From NCBI RefSeq assembly GCF_019279795.1, contig NC_056744.1, positions 1,501,975,667 through 1,502,039,666 of the forward strand: a stretch of DNA of 64,000 bases. The letters are read 5' to 3'. Position numbers and translations under genes: made by a program. Positions 33,301 through 44,214 of this stretch are shown here, one piece after another (the stretch's first letter is position 1; every line of letters begins with the position of its first letter). This DNA is from Protopterus annectens (Eukaryota; Chordata; Ceratodontiformes; Protopteridae). The notes below the pieces were generated by a model. The model had not been told where the DNA came from. It did not search any database and saw only the letters and a program-made list of their open reading frames with translations.

Positions 33301-35084
33301 TAAAAAAACACATGCACTCCCCCATTTGTTTTCTAATTAATTCTGATTTCAATTATTTGGTTCTGCTAGAAAATGTAATTAGATGTATGCATTTCACTTT
33401 TTAGCAAACAGTATAATTCAGTGTCTGCTGCAGCATAATTTTTTTACTAGCAAGATGCCATCCTCTTCCATGTAATTATGTGACTATGAAGTTTGTATAT
33501 TTAATTAATGAGACATGGGGTTACATGCCCCAAAGGACTTTTCAATTTTATTTATTTTAAAGATAGTGATTTCACTTAAAAGGATATTTAGCAAAACAGC
33601 ACAAATCTGTCTCAAAGATAGCTCCACGATGACTCCTCAAATTTTATGCAGGTGACACTACAGCTGGACAAATATAAGCAGTTGTAGCTTTGTCCAGATG
33701 ACAAATATAATAACAAGCATTTTTCCCCTTACACCATCCATGGTGGGATGGTTTGTTCCCCACATCCCCTTACTTATATATACCAACATGCTGGACTGGA
33801 CACAAATGAAGACAAAAGAAGGAAAAAAAAGTAAATCCCTGTCTGCACTGCAACAAACCAGCACCAGCGAGGATAGTCTGGGAGAAACATCAAGGAAAAC
33901 AGGTGCAAATCATTCAGCTGTGGCCGACAAATGGCAACCACATCTACTTCAAATTTAACCACTGGTAAGTAGCTCCATCCGCAATGCATATGATAGAGTC
34001 TGGCTCCAGACAACTTGTGCTGAAGCCTCAGTCATAGCAATTTAGCTCAAGTAGCCAAAAAGGCTGTCACCACTCTATTTGCATATAAAGCCATGATTAT
34101 GACCAGGTGACCAGGGTTTGTTAGGATGGTCATGGCCACTCTGGGGAGGGTGGAGACATGAGTGTCTCTCTGCAATGATTTATAGTGGTGGCTGGGGATG
34201 TCACTGAGGAAGGAGGGGGCATGGCTCAGCTGCTGCAGATACAAGGTAATACACTGCAATGCCTCACTGCATGCTCACCACTTGGAAAAAAATCACAGCA
34301 TCATGAAGGAGAGGGCATGAGTAAGGCATAAAAGAAACCCCCCAATGGGCGTGAAAGGCCAAGACACCCAAGATACCCTTAATATTCATAACCAACCTCA
34401 GCAAGATGAGAGAGTAACTCCAGGGGTGGACTGAATAGATGGTAGACTTGGTGTGGACATGGTGCCCTGAGTAGCAGTGCTAGTAAATGATGTACCACAA
34501 CAAAAAAGAAAAAAAAATGTCTATTGTCAAAAGCTGTCAAAAAGCCAGTGTATGCTATTGGTGCATAGAGATAATATCCTGACCATAGACCAATAGATCT
34601 GAGTTTGAAGCAGCTTGGGTGCTTGACTGTGCAAGTATGGTGGATGGGTGTGCTTATCATAGATGGATGGTAATTCCTGTAATCAAACCACAAATGAATG
34701 AATTCTAAAAGTGCCCAAAAATCAAAGAGGAACAATAACGTGCACAAGGACATCAAAAAAAATAAACAGACTGATGTTTAGTGAACGCCTTTCTCTCAGA
34801 AAATAAGGCTTCAGTAGAATAAATTTCAAATACATTCACATAATTTAAATAGGCAAAGTGGTCACATGATTGATTAAAATACATTTGAAATTCTTAAAGA
34901 ACCTTATATTATCAAAATAAACAAATAATCAATAAAAATATCAATGGACAATAGAACACATATCAATAAGTGTGAATTTCTTGTAATAAAACAAATAGGA
35001 TTTATTTTTAAAACACCTAATAAAATTGTATAGGCAATAAAGTCATATGAAATTAAACAATATGGATCTTAATCCATCTATCCA
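32936..35084. other. AT-rich sequence with one CA tract
   Basis: Apart from the CA run at 33246-33299, no element is recognised. An 86-residue plus frame at 33698-33958 and a 125-residue minus frame at 34379-34756 show no known motif. Confidence 0.5.
33246..33299. repeat. (CA)n microsatellite
   Basis: Pure CA run of about 54 bp. Confidence 0.97.
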
Positions 35085-35425
35085 CAACTTCTTTTCCCAA
35101 TTTTTGCATGTGGGGTCAGGGTGTCACTTCAACAATGACAATCATCATGAGCCAAGGTTTACAGTGCCAGGTGGCTAGCCCTGCTGTGCTAACTCTTCTA
35201 GACCACACACTTGCACAAACTCACACCTGTGGCCAGTCTGAGTGTTCAATCCACCTTCTGCATGTCTTTGGAATGTGGGAGGAAACCAGAGCACCAGGGG
35301 AAAACCCATGGAAACACAGGAAGGACATGCAGACTCTGCAAAGAAGGCACCTCTGACAAGAATTGAACTGGGGACCTCTTGCTGTCAGCAACAACACTAT
35401 CCACTGTGCTATAATGTCAACATTA
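35085..35425 (-). mobile_element. V-type tRNA-derived SINE, old copy
   Basis: Minus-strand SINE. The tRNA-like head is near 35400, the core CTTCTGCATGTCTTTGGAAT GTGGGAGGAAACC lies at about 35254-35290, and the tail AAGAAGTTGTGG-like is near 35090. Co-linear with the better copy at 55765-56106 and clearly more diverged. The core matches the strongly conserved central domain of V-SINE-type families of fishes. No clear target duplication seen. Confidence 0.8.
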
Positions 35426-35600
35426 AATCTTTGATGTATGCATCCACAGCAAACTATTAATGTTGGCACTATAATTTAAACCTGCAATGGTGCAAGCATC
35501 CAGTCTCAATTGCTATATAATCTCTTTGATCTCCAACCTAGTTTTTCACTGTCCAACAAACTGGGTTGGTTCAAGCATATTAATTGCAAAAAGCATGCAT
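35426..35600. other. Unassigned spacer
   Basis: Nothing recognised. Confidence 0.4.
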
Positions 35601-35609
35601 CTTTTTTTG

Positions 35610-36000
35610 AATCCTTGCATGTCATGTCATGTTTACTAAGAGCATTTTTGTCATCATATTTTTAATACAAGTCACATGTTCATAAGTCCCTTCCCCAAAG
35701 GTTCTTTCAGTTTTTCTTACATAAAATACCAAACATGACCAGCATGTAGCAATATACACCACAAATTTGGTGTTAAAATTAGCTTTCAGAAATGTACCAT
35801 ATAGGAACACTGGGATGTCTACATGTTTGTGTTATTGAACCATTTAAAACCACAGTTATGTTTTTCACCCAACTTTCAAAAAATGACTTGAAAATTTTTA
35901 CCTCTTCTATAAATAATCTGGGGCTCTTGATCAATTTTACCTTTAATACTATCAAAGTGTGTCAACAAATCCCAATTATCTTGAAATAATATTCTTAACT
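35610..36000 (-). mobile_element. PLE fragment 3, GIY-YIG region
   Basis: Minus-strand remnant. KFVVYIATCWSCLVFYVRKT (the YIG Gly is Arg) and GTYEHVTCIKN, with upstream DPQIIYRRGKN-like linker and a HNCGFKW block near 35850. This is the PLE zinc-finger/GIY-YIG order. The Gly-to-Arg change and stops make it dead. Confidence 0.65.
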
Positions 36001-36009
36001 GATATCATA

Positions 36010-36018
36010 CAGCTAGAA
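36010..36018. repeat. 9-bp target-site duplication, left
   Basis: CAGCTAGAA, repeated at 36390-36398. Confidence 0.8.
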
Positions 36019-36389
36019 GGGTTCCTATTACCTGATCGAACATTTAGGTTAGCGAATACCTAAACATTGATCTGGTAATAGCAAAAGCAAAAAAACGCAA
36101 ATGGACGATTTAATGCAGGGAAAGAATTCCCTTGGCTGCTATGTGAATTTTGCCACTTTCCCCACTGTACAGCGATCTCAGAGTTGGTATATTTAGTTAG
36201 GGGGGGTGAGGGGGACAAAGCCCCCCACTTCATTTTGGTTTAATTTTTTTTTTTTTTTTTTTTTTTTTGCAGCTGAGGGAATTCATTCCCCATGTTAAAT
36301 TGGCCGTTTGCTGTTTTAATTTTTCGATATTACCAGATTGATGTTTAGGTATTCGCTAACCTAAACGTTCGATCAGGTAATATAGGCAC
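36019..36389. mobile_element. Non-autonomous TIR element (371 bp) with 9-bp duplication
   Basis: Inverted repeats of about 110-120 bp: the left arm has TTACCTGATCGAAC, GGTTAGCGAATACCTAAACA and GAATTCCCT. The right arm has the complement ending GTTCGATCAGGTAATATA. A T-rich centre (poly-T at about 36245-36270) and a G/C-rich block (GGGGGGGTGAGGGGGAC) lie between. Flanked by the 9-bp repeat CAGCTAGAA. Termini are approximately GGGTTCCTA and GTGCCTATA. Long TIRs with 9-bp duplications fit MULE-like or Merlin-like transposons; no transposase is present to decide. Arms are about 90% identical. Confidence 0.85.
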
Positions 36390-36398
36390 CAGCTAGAA
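36390..36398. repeat. 9-bp target-site duplication, right
   Basis: Partner of 36010-36018. Confidence 0.8.
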
Positions 36399-38335
36399 TA
36401 CAGCAGTACCTAGGCCCTATGAAAGTAATAATCTTGAGTACTCTTGTGTTTATTTGATTCAAAACTAACCTTAAGAATGGGTGCAAATCTACCCTCCCTC
36501 ACCAGCAACACTGTTTTAAGTGCATTTTCCTACAAACATTTATGCTAACCTCTGTCACTAAACAAAGAAATCAAATGATCAAGTTCACTTACAAAATCGT
36601 CATTTTCAGAAATCAACTTTTGACCTTTCACACGGATAATTTTTTGCTTGCACGAGTGACAACTGAGTCTGAATTTCAAAATGTTTCTTTTTGAAAAATA
36701 GTTGAAGTGAAATAATTGTTGCTATAATCTTTATGAATACATGATTTCAAAATTCAGTGCTGTCTAAAGACCATTTGCCTGTAAATTAAAAAAATAGTAG
36801 AAGTGTTAAGGAATGACAAAAATTATTGCAAAAACTCTAGGAGTTCATAAAATAAAAAAATAAAAAATCATCCAGTGCCTATAAAAAGACTTGCAGTATA
36901 AATACAAAGGCAATGAAAAACACAAAAAGTCTCCCAATACAGGAGTACCAAGTTGACATAAATCGGGATGTATGCCATGCTCATTACCACACCCAAAATC
37001 TGGTAATAACATTTGCCTTCGAACTGGATGAAATTATTGTAAAATACACATGTTCATACATTTCAACAATTAAATGTCCCTTTTTAATAACAGAAGGTTC
37101 TTAATTCATTGCAAACCCAGATTATGAGGCATCCCATAAAAAGATTTTTAACAAAGATTTTTAACATCAGTGGTTACCAGAGCGTATTTTACATCACATT
37201 CCATTTTTCTGATTTCATCAGAAGTGCCAACAGTCAGCCAAAATGTATGAATATTTACTTTGATACCTTTTAATTGATTGTCTATTCATTTTGTAGGGGA
37301 TTCCCATTTTAGAGCCACCATTTGAAAAAACAGGGTGCAGTGAACTGATCATCACAATTTTATGTACCTTAGAAATAGTGAAGACGGGTGTGATGGTGTC
37401 TCTACCTTGAAAAGGAAACTGTATAAATCCACATCTGTATAACCTTCTATTAAACTATCATCCATCCAAACACCATTGTTTGTATAGGCTACAGCAATCT
37501 AATGGAAATGGTCTTGTATGCATCATCAATGTTCAACAACACCAGCTTTTTGTTAGTATAATCTACTAACATGAAGATCACCCCGCTCACCTGTACTGGA
37601 TTTCATAATTCTAAAGGAGTTGTTATATAATAGTCATGTTAATATAGATCATTCACCTTTACTATGATTGCAAAATGGATGCTTCTTTCTTTGCAACTGC
37701 CTAATATCTCACACTGCTTCTCAAACAAATGAATAAACAGTTTTAAAGGAAAATTAAACACACTATTCCTTAGGAATTATTAACCCCCACAATCATTACC
37801 TGACAAAATATCAACATTTTCAGACTTATCAGAAAACCAAAGTCAGAGGTTCAGTTTGAAAGTAAAAGTTTTAAACTCAATTAAAGTCTCGATCATGCTA
37901 AAGCTCCTGGCTGAGATAAATGTGTTGCTTCTTTCAAACAATGAGAAATTAATGTTGTGCTACATAAACCCAATGTAAATGAAATCTTAAAAGAATTCTT
38001 GTTTTCAACAGTACCTATATATAAGAAGTCATTATTAGTAGTGCCTTTGTTCAGAAACAAAGCACATTTCATGAGACTCTAAGGTTTTGCTCAGGAATCA
38101 GTGACATAGCTAAAAAATAAAAGGGACAAATACGCAAAATCAGAGTCTTTTGTTTAAATATTACTGTAATCCAAATACAATGTTAAAAGAACAACAGATA
38201 TTTTATCAACATGTATTTTCTAAAACAAAGCAGTAATAAACTCTAATGCTCGCACCCCTGATTGACTGTAATCCTCAGCGATTTACCAGAAAATCAAAAA
38301 TTTTAAAAGAGACATGGCAAAAACATGAGGTAAAA
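36399..38335. other. AT-rich sequence, nothing recognisable
   Basis: No gene or family recognised. A 13-bp tandem duplication AAAGATTTTTAAC lies near 37139-37165. Confidence 0.5.
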
Positions 38336-38337
38336 TC

Positions 38338-38757
38338 AAGGACACTGTCAGTACAGCAGCAATGCTGGTGATGTTGATATTATTTTTAAGGAAGGATACT
38401 GTTGGTATAGCACCAATGTTGGTGCTGTTCCTATTATATTTAAGGAAGGATACTGTCAGTATAGCAGCAGTGCTGGTGATGTTGTATTATGTTTAAGGAA
38501 GGACACTGTCAATATACCAGCAATGCTGTTGCTATTCTGTTTAAGGAAGGACACTGTCAGTATAGCATCAATACTGTTGCTGTTGTGTTATGTTTATAGA
38601 AGGATACTGTCAGTTTAGCAGCAATGCTGGTGCTGCTGTATTATGTTTAAGGAAGGACACTGTCAGTATAGCAGCAATACTGGGACTGGTGCTATTATGT
38701 TTAAGGAAGGACACTGCCAGTATAGCAGCAATGCTGGTGCTGTTGCTGCCACTTATC
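38338..38757. repeat. Minisatellite, unit about 54 bp, 7-8 copies
   Basis: Unit AAGGAAGGACACTGTCAGTA then TAGCAGCAATGCTGGTGCTG and a TTATGTTT end. The AAGGAAGGA marker recurs at 38388, 38442, 38495, 38543, about 38598, 38649 and 38703, spacing 48-55 bp. Copies are 80-95% alike. The plus frame at 38643-38861 reads MFKEGHCQYSSNTG twice, a by-product of near-3n unit length rather than evidence of a gene. Confidence 0.9.
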
Positions 38758-39314
38758 AGGGACAGAAATGGGACTGTGGAATTACATTTAATGAGAAAAA
38801 TCACAAAGTGGGTGACAGAGATAGTAAGAATGAGGAAGAGTATGAATTTTCCAAAGAATAATAAGTATGAAAGTACAATTTTTAGCAATACTGACTGTAA
38901 TCCACAGTCATTTATCTACAAAAAGTAGCAACAACAGGTTTTGTATCAATTTGCATTTTTTAAAGAAGAATATGTTTGACTGTAATCCTTAGTGATGAAT
39001 TTACCAGAACTTTAAAAACTTGGTGGGAAGCACAAAAAAAATGTGAGTTAAAAATTAGAGATGTTCACAAAATCTGGAGAGATGAAACCATTGGCAAAAG
39101 CAAAATAGTAAGACCCTTGGCAGTGCAAACCAATGGTCTACTGTAGAGGACTACGACCAGGTGTCTGGTCACAAACCATTTAGGTACTCAAAATATAGAT
39201 GCCAACAAATTCACCTTGCAACAAAGCAAAGCTCAAGAGAAGAACACTGACATCCATTTGAAGAACATATAAACTGCCTATGATCAGATAGTAACAATCT
39301 GCTTGTATGTCCAT
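38758..39314. other. Unassigned sequence
   Basis: Nothing recognised. Confidence 0.4.
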
Positions 39315-39964
39315 TCTCCCTCTGTAGAACACCATACTTGGTTTACTACTTGCTGTTTATTAAGGGCTCATATCCTTAGGGATGACCTGGATTTAGCAGC
39401 ATGTGATAACATGATGGGGCTGGCGATGCTAACAACTCTTCTTTGGATTTACATTAGAGAGGGCACGACTCTGTACAAACATATTTTGTTTGAGGTGGCA
39501 TTCCTCACCACTGTATGATGTCTCTTGTTCTTTCTTTGCTCTTTTATGTTCCCATAATTGATTCATACTTTCTCCCAACTATATGTCTTCTTAGTTCATT
39601 GTAAACTATTGGTACCTTGAGTATTAAGCCATGAACATATTTTATTTCTTCCTTGAAATAACTTCTTTCCTTAATCATGACTTTTGTTTAGGCCATCATT
39701 GGACAAAAGTTTAGGAAAAAAGCTATAAAAATGCACAACAGGACATCTAGAACCCCATGGCATCTGGAGGCCTATTGGCCCAAAGACCTCAGACTTCATT
39801 CATATATTTCTCATGCAGTTATCACAATATGTCTTACTCCAGGATTTAATAAACTCCGTGTGGGCACTATATAGAGCCTACACTGAATGTATCCATGTAC
39901 ACGGCCACGGTTTCCCCTTGGCAGTGTGCCATACATATTAAAGATGGTGTTCTACAGAGGGAGA
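39315..39964. repeat. Isolated perfect 21-bp inverted repeat pair, 650 bp apart
   Basis: The sequence at 39315-39335, containing CCCTCTGTAGAACACCAT, is exactly complemented at 39944-39964. The interior has no recognised domain (67-71-residue frames only). The ends could be TIRs of a small transposon, but no target duplication is obvious. Confidence 0.7.
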
Positions 39965-40241
39965 GCCAAGGAACAGGTATATTGAATCAGTGTAGGAGAT
40001 GTGTAGAAGCAGCCCATGCTTGTGGATGCCTGGTCAGAACTAAAGTGGAGGGTCAGGCCCCTGTATTGCAGACTGACACTGTGGAAATGCACTGAATACT
40101 CAACTGTATAATATGTAACTTTTATTTAATTTTAAAATATAGCATGTTTGCAAAGAGCAGCAATGTTAAGTAGCATTCACATATACACAGCTAAAAATAG
40201 ACACTGGATGTAATCAATAATCATAAGTTATGTAGTGATAC

Positions 40242-40244
<3 letters not shown>

Positions 40245-40319
<75 letters not shown>

Positions 40320-40320
40320 A
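40245..40320. repeat. (TA)n then poly-T
   Basis: TA run to about 40303 followed by a T run. It marks the left edge of the Harbinger candidate. Confidence 0.95.
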
Positions 40321-40335
40321 ATTTATCGAATTGCG

Positions 40336-40910
40336 TTTTGCACGGCACAGCACGGAGTGCCACAGAGCTGAGCACCACTCATACAGCAGGCATAGCCAAC
40401 ACCTGCCAGACATCTAAAAAAAAGAAACCGGGTATAATTATTTATTTATTTCCTAGTACGTTTACATGTCTCTACGTGTGCTTAAGTGTGTTTGCTCAGC
40501 ACAGAGTGGTGCTCAGCCATGCTAACAGATAGCTCAGTAGTATATGTGAAGGTATACCAGCTTTCATAATATCCATGTATCTAAATGAGGTACAGTTACA
40601 ACTTTATGTGTAGTGGGTCCATGGTTTGAATCCATAGCAGGCAAACGTGTCTGTAGGTAATGTAATGTTTTTGTACAAGTTAAGAATACAATTGTAAAAT
40701 ATGGCAATGCTGCACTCGGCTGAACTGTGCTCAAACTTGCTAAGCATCTCAAAAACATGATAATGGCTGCCACTGTTTGCGCAGTGCTCATCTTCACTAA
40801 AACCACAGCTGTGGGAGTTTTTGTGCTGTTCAACCCTGCTTAGCTGGTTTGTGTGCTGCTAAACAATGCGGTACATTTTTGAATGGTGCTCAGTGACATG
40901 CAAGGGTGGG
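40336..40910. repeat. Subterminal motif cluster, left
   Basis: Several short related motifs: TTTTGCACGGCACAGC with GAGCTGAGCAC (40336-40376), TGCTCAGCACAGAGTGGTGC (near 40493), GCTGCACTCGGCTGAACTG (near 40708), and GGTGCTCAGTGACATGCAAG (near 40888). They resemble the better-ordered motifs at 53243-53543. Confidence 0.5.
40515..40645 (+). repeat. tRNA-like cassette 1
   Basis: AGATAGCTCAGTAGTATATG and, about 90 bp on, CATGGTTTGAATCCATAGC, resembling tRNA A and B boxes. Diverged relative of the cassettes at 42095 and 44113. Confidence 0.45.
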
Positions 40911-40989
40911 AAAACAGCCTATATTAAGTACAATAGGTGGGAATTCTACATCATTCCTTGCAGTCTAATCTACTATGGATATGGCTGGT

Positions 40990-43430
40990 GGTGCAGGTGA
41001 AGGTGTACGCTTTTTGGTGCAGAGGTGGGGTATTCAGGAATCAAGGGTCATGGTTGGGCTCCTTGTTAAAAGCCATGATGATAGGCTACTACATGGTGCT
41101 TTCCAGGGCTTGGAGTATAAGGTGCAGGCCTGGGACTAGTTGCCCAGAGAACCACCAGTGTTACTGGTATCCCCCCCGCACAGGTGAGCAGTGTTGTCAC
41201 TACCATGATGACCTGAAGGGGAACCTCGAACAACTGGGTCCAAGAAGCAAGAGCAGGGAATACTCCACAAATGAGTAAGTATGTTTTCTACTGTCCTAAC
41301 AAATTGCAGGGTGAATGTCTATAAAACTGGTATGCATAATGTTGTGCTTCTCTCCCAACAGCTGCAGCTGAGATGGCTCACAGTGTAGAGTCCCATTCCA
41401 GGTGTCTGGCCAGGTTGCTTCGTCAGTGTGGTGAGTATGGATGTATTATGCCAACTGTAGTATAACAGGCAAGAAAGAGTAAAGCGTTTACTGCAATAAA
41501 GTATATACAAGGAAACCTGTAGTGGAATAAATTGCCAATTAGAGCTGTAGTGTACTAAATGAACAATAACAGCTGTGCTTCAATAAAGCAATAAACAATA
41601 CCAATAACAGTAAGCAAAATGGTATATAGTAGGATTGTATTGTAATAACCAGTGCAGTAGAGCTGTATGCATTGATACTCTTTGGTAAGGTAACAGCAGT
41701 CAGGTATAACACCGTCATAGCTGTAGAATGCAAACCCAATGGCCTGCAAACTGTATTGCTGAACCCATGGTACTGTCCAAGGCTGTCTCCAGGCCAGTAT
41801 TGATCACATAACGCTCATCTTCCTCAGACTGCAGGTAATAAAGGTATATTGGTGAGGTAGCCCACTCCATGGGTTGATATTGTTTGTTGACTTCACAGAT
41901 GTTTCAAACCAATAATAAGATGTGTACACCAGCATTGTTGATAGTGAAATAAAGCTGACTTAATATATGCAGTATGTTGGTATGCCATACATGTGCAGTC
42001 TACTGTCACTGCAGTCTAATATAACACTGTAGTAGTACTACCATTTCATAGTATGGTTCCAGGTGATCTGCAGGCAAATATCAGTCAATAGTCAGCAGTG
42101 ACTCAGTAGCTCTGTCTGCTAAATGCGTTGTACACAGTACATTTTGCCACACACAGTCCGGGGTTCGAATCCAGTAGTATGTTGCAGTAAATTATATAGC
42201 ATCAGTCACGTATTGCTCACAGTTTCTCTGTCCCCAAGAAATACAGGTATATGGGTGAGATAGCCCATATTATGAGCATATATTGTGCTTAGATGTCACA
42301 GACTGTTAAAATCAATAGCAAGAATGTGTACATCAGCAATGTTGAGTCAGAAATAAATCTGTGTAATCCCACTATGGCTATATTCTTGGAATATTTTATT
42401 ATTATGTATTATTAAGGCTGCACATTAACATATCTTGTTAACTTACCTGTTTTGTTGGCCTTAAGCTGTAACTGTTACTGGCATGCTATTAACATACTGA
42501 CTGTGCTGTTATTTAATGGTGTGTTACACATAATATGTATAACTATTTCTAATGTTGTGGCATGCTGTTATTACTAACAATGATTTGTTCATAACTAACC
42601 TCTACTTATTGTAATACCTCAATTACCAGAGCACATAAAGTTAGGCCGGTTCCAGCTGATCTGCCTTCTTTGCCTCAACTGGCCGTGGCACTAGGTCCCA
42701 GCATGTTTGGGACCCAGACTGGTGGTGTCCGCTCTGCTAGCCCTGCACTACCTGCGGCTTTGAGTAGCACCACCCCAGGGAATGGGGATGGGCCCCCAGT
42801 GAGTGGTGGTGGAGGTATTTTGTCACCCAGGCTCAGCTGCCAGTCTTGGTGTGCAGGACAGTACACCATAGCTATGACTGCAGCTTGTGTCAGGTGAAGA
42901 CATGCTGGCCAACCTGGCGGGGCAGCTTCACCCTGATTCCCAGGTTCCAGCACAGCCACCCTCGAGGCAGTGATGGAGCAATGTTGACAGTCCCATTGGT
43001 GGGGAAGTGAGTCACACTGCTGCCATTTGGAGGCACATGGGACTTGGATTCCTCAATACCCTCTCTAGCCAAGGTGTTCACCCCCTTCTTGAGTCAGTCA
43101 CACCGCCCCTCTCTGCTGTCTTGTCTGTTTACAAATGCATCCTCTCCTACTCAACCTACCTCTCCCACATGTATGTCCCTTCCCCAACATTCCACTCTCA
43201 CCTTTAAAAAAAATAGGCACCTGTCCCACAAAAAAAAAAAAAATCATCCCATACATAGCTCCCCATTTCATACAGATGTCATTGGGACACACATTATTTG
43301 GTCCAAATGGCTTGACAATGCAGTTATGTTGTTCTCACCCCTCTCTCTGGTGTGGAGAATGCAAAGTCATGTATAAAGTCTGTCAAAGTGCACAGTTGTT
43401 GCTGTACAAGAAATAAATAGCTATAGTTCT
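40990..43430 (+). pseudogene. Decayed multi-exon Myb/SANT-like gene (Harbinger cargo gene A)
   Basis: Exon 1, about 40990-41274: VRFLVQRWGIQESRVMVGLL then, after a frameshift, TGEQCCHYHDDLKGNLEQLG, resembling a SANT/Myb-like helix region and the Y-D-x-L-x-x-x-L-G block of MSANTD-type proteins. It ends at a GTAAGT donor (41275). Exon 2, 41362-41430, sits between an AACAG acceptor and a GTGAGT donor (MAHSVESHSRCLARLL). Terminal exon, 42630-43430: a Pro/Ser/Gly-rich segment (VALGPSMFGTQTGGVRSASP), then a frameshift and ANLAGQLHPDSQVPAQPP, with AATAAA at 43412. GC content exceeds the neighbourhood. The exon model is inferred from splice signals and frame; the protein family call is tentative. Confidence 0.45.
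42095..42190 (+). repeat. tRNA-like cassette 2
   Basis: Direct repeat with 44113-44210: GCAGTGACTCAGTAGCTC, an intervening CATTTTGCCACACACAGTCC, then GGGTTCGAATCC, a perfect B-box-like element, and a shared TATGTTGC end. About 85% identical over 95 bp. tRNA-derived SINE unit or mobile cassette. Confidence 0.75.
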
Positions 43431-43599
43431 TTCTTGCACCCTTCCTGCATATCCCTACATGCCTTCCATTATGATTTTCCCCCTGCATGCCCCCATTTCG
43501 CCACTTTCCTATCACTCCTTTTCCTTTTTTTATATTTTATTAGCGTAGAGCTGCATGGCTCACCTTACCTCACAGCTTTGCTTAGCTCAGCTAAATAGA

Positions 43600-43725
43600 G
43601 CTTTATTGACTATATGTGTTTATAACATCACCAGACATGGGTAGAAAATAAACACCTCTGCCATGTTTCGAACCTGAGCCCATCACACCTACAGCACACT
43701 GCATTAACCTGCCACTCCATGCAAA
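43600..43725 (-). repeat. tRNA-like cassette 3 (reverse)
   Basis: Reverse strand reads AGTGGCAGGTTAATGCAGTG and GGCTCAGGTTCGAAACATGG, A/B-box-like. Weaker than cassettes 2 and 4. Confidence 0.4.
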
Positions 43726-44112
43726 TCTTAATTAAAACAGGTGTTTTAATCAAAGAATAGTGATTGTCACTTAAAGTCATTAGGAGCATTTCAGCGGAGC
43801 TGCGTGTTGCGCCGTACCACACAGCACAACCTGGAATGAAAAGTAATGGGGAAAATGGGAGTGTACTCTTGGATTCTGGTGCAATAATACACATTTAGAC
43901 AGACAAAGACATAAAGGATGCAAGTGAGGTCTGTGATAGTAAGTAAATGTGCCCTTTTATCAGCAACATGTAGAAAGACACCTGCAGGCATAAATGGCAA
44001 AGTACAGTGTGCAGAAATACAGCCATATAAAGCTATGCACATACTGATGGATGCAGACAATGTGTGTTCACAGCTCACATGTTTGCACATATATCCTGAA
44101 AATACACCTGCT

Positions 44113-44210
44113 GTAGCAGTGACTCAGTAGCTCAGTCTGTTACATGCCTTGCATACAATACACTTTGCCACACACAGTCCTGGGTTCAAATCCATTATTA
44201 TGTTGCTGTT
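44113..44210 (+). repeat. tRNA-like cassette 4
   Basis: Partner of 42095-42190, with AGCTCAGTCTGTTACATGCC and GGGTTCAAATCC. Lies in non-coding sequence between the two plus-strand genes. Confidence 0.75.
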
Positions 44211-44214
44211 CAAC

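Noticed and set aside
33698..34756. Host exon candidates in the 33.7-34.8 kb frames
   Set aside because: No splice signals, domain or composition shift that I can support.
38590..38928. 112-residue plus frame as a gene
   Set aside because: Mostly the minisatellite read through; the non-repeat tail has no motif.
42095..44210. Functional tRNA genes at the cassettes
   Set aside because: B boxes are good, but A boxes and acceptor stems do not pair; duplicated dispersed units look SINE-like.
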